Below the pieces are notes generated by a model, which had not been told where the DNA came from, searched no databases, and saw only the letters and a list, made by a program, of their open reading frames with translations. Both the position numbers and the translations under genes were made by a program. DNA of 64,000 nucleotides from Xestospongia bergquistia (Eukaryota > Porifera > Demospongiae > Haplosclerida > Petrosiidae), in the NCBI GenBank assembly GCA_963965975.1, contig OZ014416.1, positions 4,216,001 to 4,280,000 on the forward strand, read 5' to 3'. Positions 61,301-64,000 of this stretch are shown here, in pieces (the first letter of the stretch is position 1; each line of letters begins with the position of its first letter).

Positions 61301-62899
61301 CTTGGATTTACTGCAGAGAACACTGTCAAATGATTTGGCTGAATGGAATCTGGTTCCTTCTTCTATCTTGCTAAACAGCCCTGTAGAAATAAAGTCATGA
61401 ATCTTTAGTTGCTAAAACGAAGTAACGATGCACTAAACTAAGGGCTAAAGCTCATTTATTTAAAGTCAAGCTATATATACTAATACACTTCACTGTATTT
61501 ACTTCCCCTTAGGCTATAGCGAGAAACATTATTGTCTTGCATTTACTGCAGAGAACACAGTCAAATGTTTTGGCTGAATGGAATCCAGTTCCTTCTTCTG
61601 TCTTGCTAAACAGCCCTGTAGAAACAAAGTCGTGACTCATTGGTTGCTACTGAAGACGTAATGCTGTATGAGATTTCTAGTACAAACCTTTACAAGCTGA
61701 TACTGTTACGAAAGAAGACACAATGGGGGTAAAAACCCTTTTATACTGGTTATTAAAGTGTATATATTACAGAGACAAGGAAACGTGACATATGTTTTAA
61801 AATGACTTATTACAGGCTTAGTTAAGATAACAAATGCACTAAACTAAGGGCTAAAGCTCATTGAATTTAATGTCAAGCTAGATATACTAACACAAATGAA
61901 GTATTGATACACTGACTGTATTTATTTGCCCAAGGGCTGTAGCGAGGAACATTAGTGTCTTGGATTTACTGCAGAGACCACTGTCAAATGATTTGGCTGA
62001 ATGGAATCTGGTTCCTTCTTCTATCTTGCTAAACAGCCCTGTAGAAAGAAAGTCATGAATCTTTGGTGGCTAAAACGAAGTAAAGATGCACTAAACTAAA
62101 GGCTAAAGCTCATTGAATTTAAAGTCAAGCTATATATACTAACACACTTGACTGTATTTACTTGCCCTTGGGCTATAGCGAGGAACATTATTGCTAAAAT
62201 GAAGTAATGCAGTCTAAGATTTCTAGTATAACCATTACAAACACATTCACATATGATATCGGACAACACTCAAAACTCAATAAAATCTCTACAATATGCA
62301 CATTTTATAATATAAAGTGCATAGATAACTTATGGGACAGGAAGTCTACACATGATAATCATATTCACAAGTATACACAATACAATAACCAACCAATAAT
62401 ACAGCACAAGCTGATACTGACACAAACGTAGAGACAGTGAGGGTAAACAGCCCTGCAGAAATAAAGTTGTGACAAAACATTACAAGCTAATACTGATACA
62501 AAAGTAGACACAATAGGTTTAAAAGGGCTTGTACTAAATAAAAACACTTGACTAACTACTCATATAATGGTAGACATAATGGGGCTAAATAGGCTTGTAG
62601 TGATAAATGACTTGGCTGAATGGAATCCTGTTCCTTCTTCTGTCTTGCTAAACAACCCTGCAGAAATAAAGTCATGACTCATTGCTTGCTAAAACAAAGT
62701 AATACTGTCTAAGATTTCTAGCACAAATTATTACAACGTGATACTAGAAATGCACTAAACTAAGGGCTAAAGCTCATTGAATTTAAACTCAAGCTATATA
62801 CACTAACACACTTGACTGCATTTACTTGCCCATGGGCTATAGCGAGGAACATTATTGTCTTGGATTTACTGCAGAGAAGAATGGCAAATAATTTGGCGA
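58325..62899. repeat. Higher-order repeat copy E (4575 bp)
   Basis: Nearly identical to copy D, with its junction at 60631/60632. Rare differences include GAGTCCAAC at about 59097 where D has GACTCCAAC, and ACACTCAAAACTC near 62266. Confidence 0.93.
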
Positions 62900-64000
62900 A
62901 TGGAATCTGGTTCCTTTTTCTATCTTGCTAAACAGCCCTGTAGAAATAAAGTCATGAATCTTTGGCTGCTAAAACGAAGTAACGATGAAGTAAACAAAGG
63001 GCTAAAGCTCATTGAATTTAAAGTCAAGCTATATATACTAATATGCTTGACTGTATTTACTTGCCCTTGGGCTATAGCAAGGAACATTATTGTCTTGGAT
63101 TTACTGCAGAGAACACTGTCAAATGACCTGGCTGAATGAAATCCAGTTCCTTCTTGTGTCTTGCTAAACAACCCTGCTAAAATAAAGTCATGACTCCATG
63201 TTTGCTAAAACAAAGTAATACTGTCTAAGATTTCTAGCACAAAATATTACAACGTGATTACAAATGCACTAAACTAAGGGCTAAAGCTCATTGAATTTAA
63301 ACTCAAGCTATATATACTAACACACTTGACTGTATTTACTTGCCCATGGGCTATAGCGAGGGACATTATTGTCTTGGATTTACTGCAGAGAACACTGTCA
63401 AATGATTTGGCTGAATGCATCTGGTTCCTTCCTCTGTCTTGCTAAACAGCCCTGTAGAAATAAAACAGTGAATGATTGGGTGCCAAAAAGAAGTTATGCT
63501 GTCTAACATTTCTAGTACAAACCATTGCAAGCTGATACTACAAATCCACTAAACTTAGGGCTAAAATTCATTGAATTTAAACTCAAGCTATATATACTAA
63601 CACACTTCACTGTATTTACTTGCCCTTGCGTTATAGTGAGGAACATTATTGTCTTGGATTTACTGCAGAGAACACTGTCAAATGATTTGGCTGAATGGAA
63701 TCTGGTTCCTTCTTCTATCTTGCTAAACAGCCCTGTAGAAATAAAGTCATGAATCTTTAGTTGCTAAAACGAAGTAACGATGCACTAAACTAAGGGCTAA
63801 AGCTCATTTATTTAAAGTCAAGCTATATATACTAATACACTTCACTGTATTTACTTCCCCTTAGGCTATAGCGAGAAACATTATTGTCTTGCATTTACTG
63901 CAGAGAACACAGTCAAATGTTTTGGCTGAATGGAATCCAGTTCCTTCTTCTGTCTTGCTAAACAGCCCTGTAGAAACAAAGTCGTGACTCATTGGTTGCT
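62900..64000. repeat. Higher-order repeat copy F, internally deleted and cut by the window edge
   Basis: It follows copy E up to about 63320, then continues with the part found at about 60960 in copy E. About 2.2 kb is missing, by a join between two homologous spacers. Confidence 0.88.

Larger units (their letters stand above)
40591..64000 (+). repeat. Plus-strand exon-like tandem array with 4.57 kb higher-order organisation
   Basis: The basic unit is 180-320 bp, often about 235 or 281. It consists of a spacer (GGGCTAAAGCTCATTGAATT, AAGCTATATATACTAACAC), a TATTTACTTGCCCTTGGGCTATAG tract, then a core of about 104-110 nt beginning GAGGAACATTATTGTCTTGG and ending ACAGCCCTG-AGAAATAAAG. About eleven full cores and two truncated ones form a 4576 bp higher-order repeat that recurs almost unchanged. 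One frame of the core stays open in many copies (RNIIVLDLLQRTLSNDLAEW). Other open frames of 60-90 codons here are by-products of the repeats on both strands and I do not annotate them as genes. The array runs off the right edge. Confidence 0.95.

Noticed and set aside
42536..62431. Repeated open frames of 60-90 codons on both strands (for example at 42536, 44683, 47101, 53055, 55484) as a family of small genes
   Set aside because: They recur only because the 4.57 kb repeat recurs, cross spacers and core-spacer borders, lack domains or initiation context, and often overlap on opposite strands. Identity among them reflects recent duplication, not protein conservation.

Overview
This is an AT-rich eukaryotic, almost certainly metazoan, window. 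It has spliced transposase genes with canonical GT/AG introns, a pogo-type transposase ending in a PHD-like finger, two piggyBac-type transposase relics, a Ty3/gypsy-like pol tail and very long satellite arrays. Short GGGTGTGGC-type repeats and a transposon end starting GAGGCGTGGC remind me of demosponge genomes, but the species assignment is only an inference. There are no bacterial operons, ribosome binding sites, CRISPR arrays, rRNA or tRNA genes that I can see, and I find no clearly intact host gene.

Layout. (1) 1-17054: tandem satellite with a 143 bp unit, about 119 copies, each with a near-perfect dyad; the right 2.3 kb is the most diverged. (2) 17055-21795: a complete but decayed pogo-type DNA transposon inserted into the satellite, with a TA duplication and imperfect terminal inverted repeats (TIRs). 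One 90-nt coding exon plus its intron is triplicated in tandem. (3) 21796-24045: the satellite resumes, switches orientation at about 22323 and fades out. (4) 24046-31970: a graveyard containing a very old piggyBac relic, a 200-base assembly gap, microsatellites, a minus-strand spliced gene fragment of unknown family, degenerate TTTAGGG-like repeats and a duplicated LTR-retrotransposon 3' end. (5) 32150-36247: a tandem array of about 19 exon-like units readable on the minus strand, bounded by inverted repeats and carrying two copies of a nonautonomous DNA element. (6) 36430-64000: a second exon-like tandem array, on the plus strand. It is interrupted by a younger piggyBac relic (37902 to about 40590) and from 40801 onward is organised into nearly identical higher-order repeats of about 4.57 kb. 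One copy of the nonautonomous element, carrying a RecQ-helicase-like fragment, sits in the unamplified stretch at 47673-51461.

The recurring theme is tandem amplification of short segments flanked by splice-site-like sequences. It occurs at three separate loci (20.4-21.0 kb, 32.2-36.1 kb, 36.4-64 kb) and on both strands. In the largest array the old diverged copies keep a strong polypyrimidine tract, TAG acceptor and GTAAAG donor, while the young amplified copies have lost the donor. Two fusion junctions shared by all amplified copies let the birth of the 4.57 kb higher-order repeat be reconstructed from sequence still present in the window.
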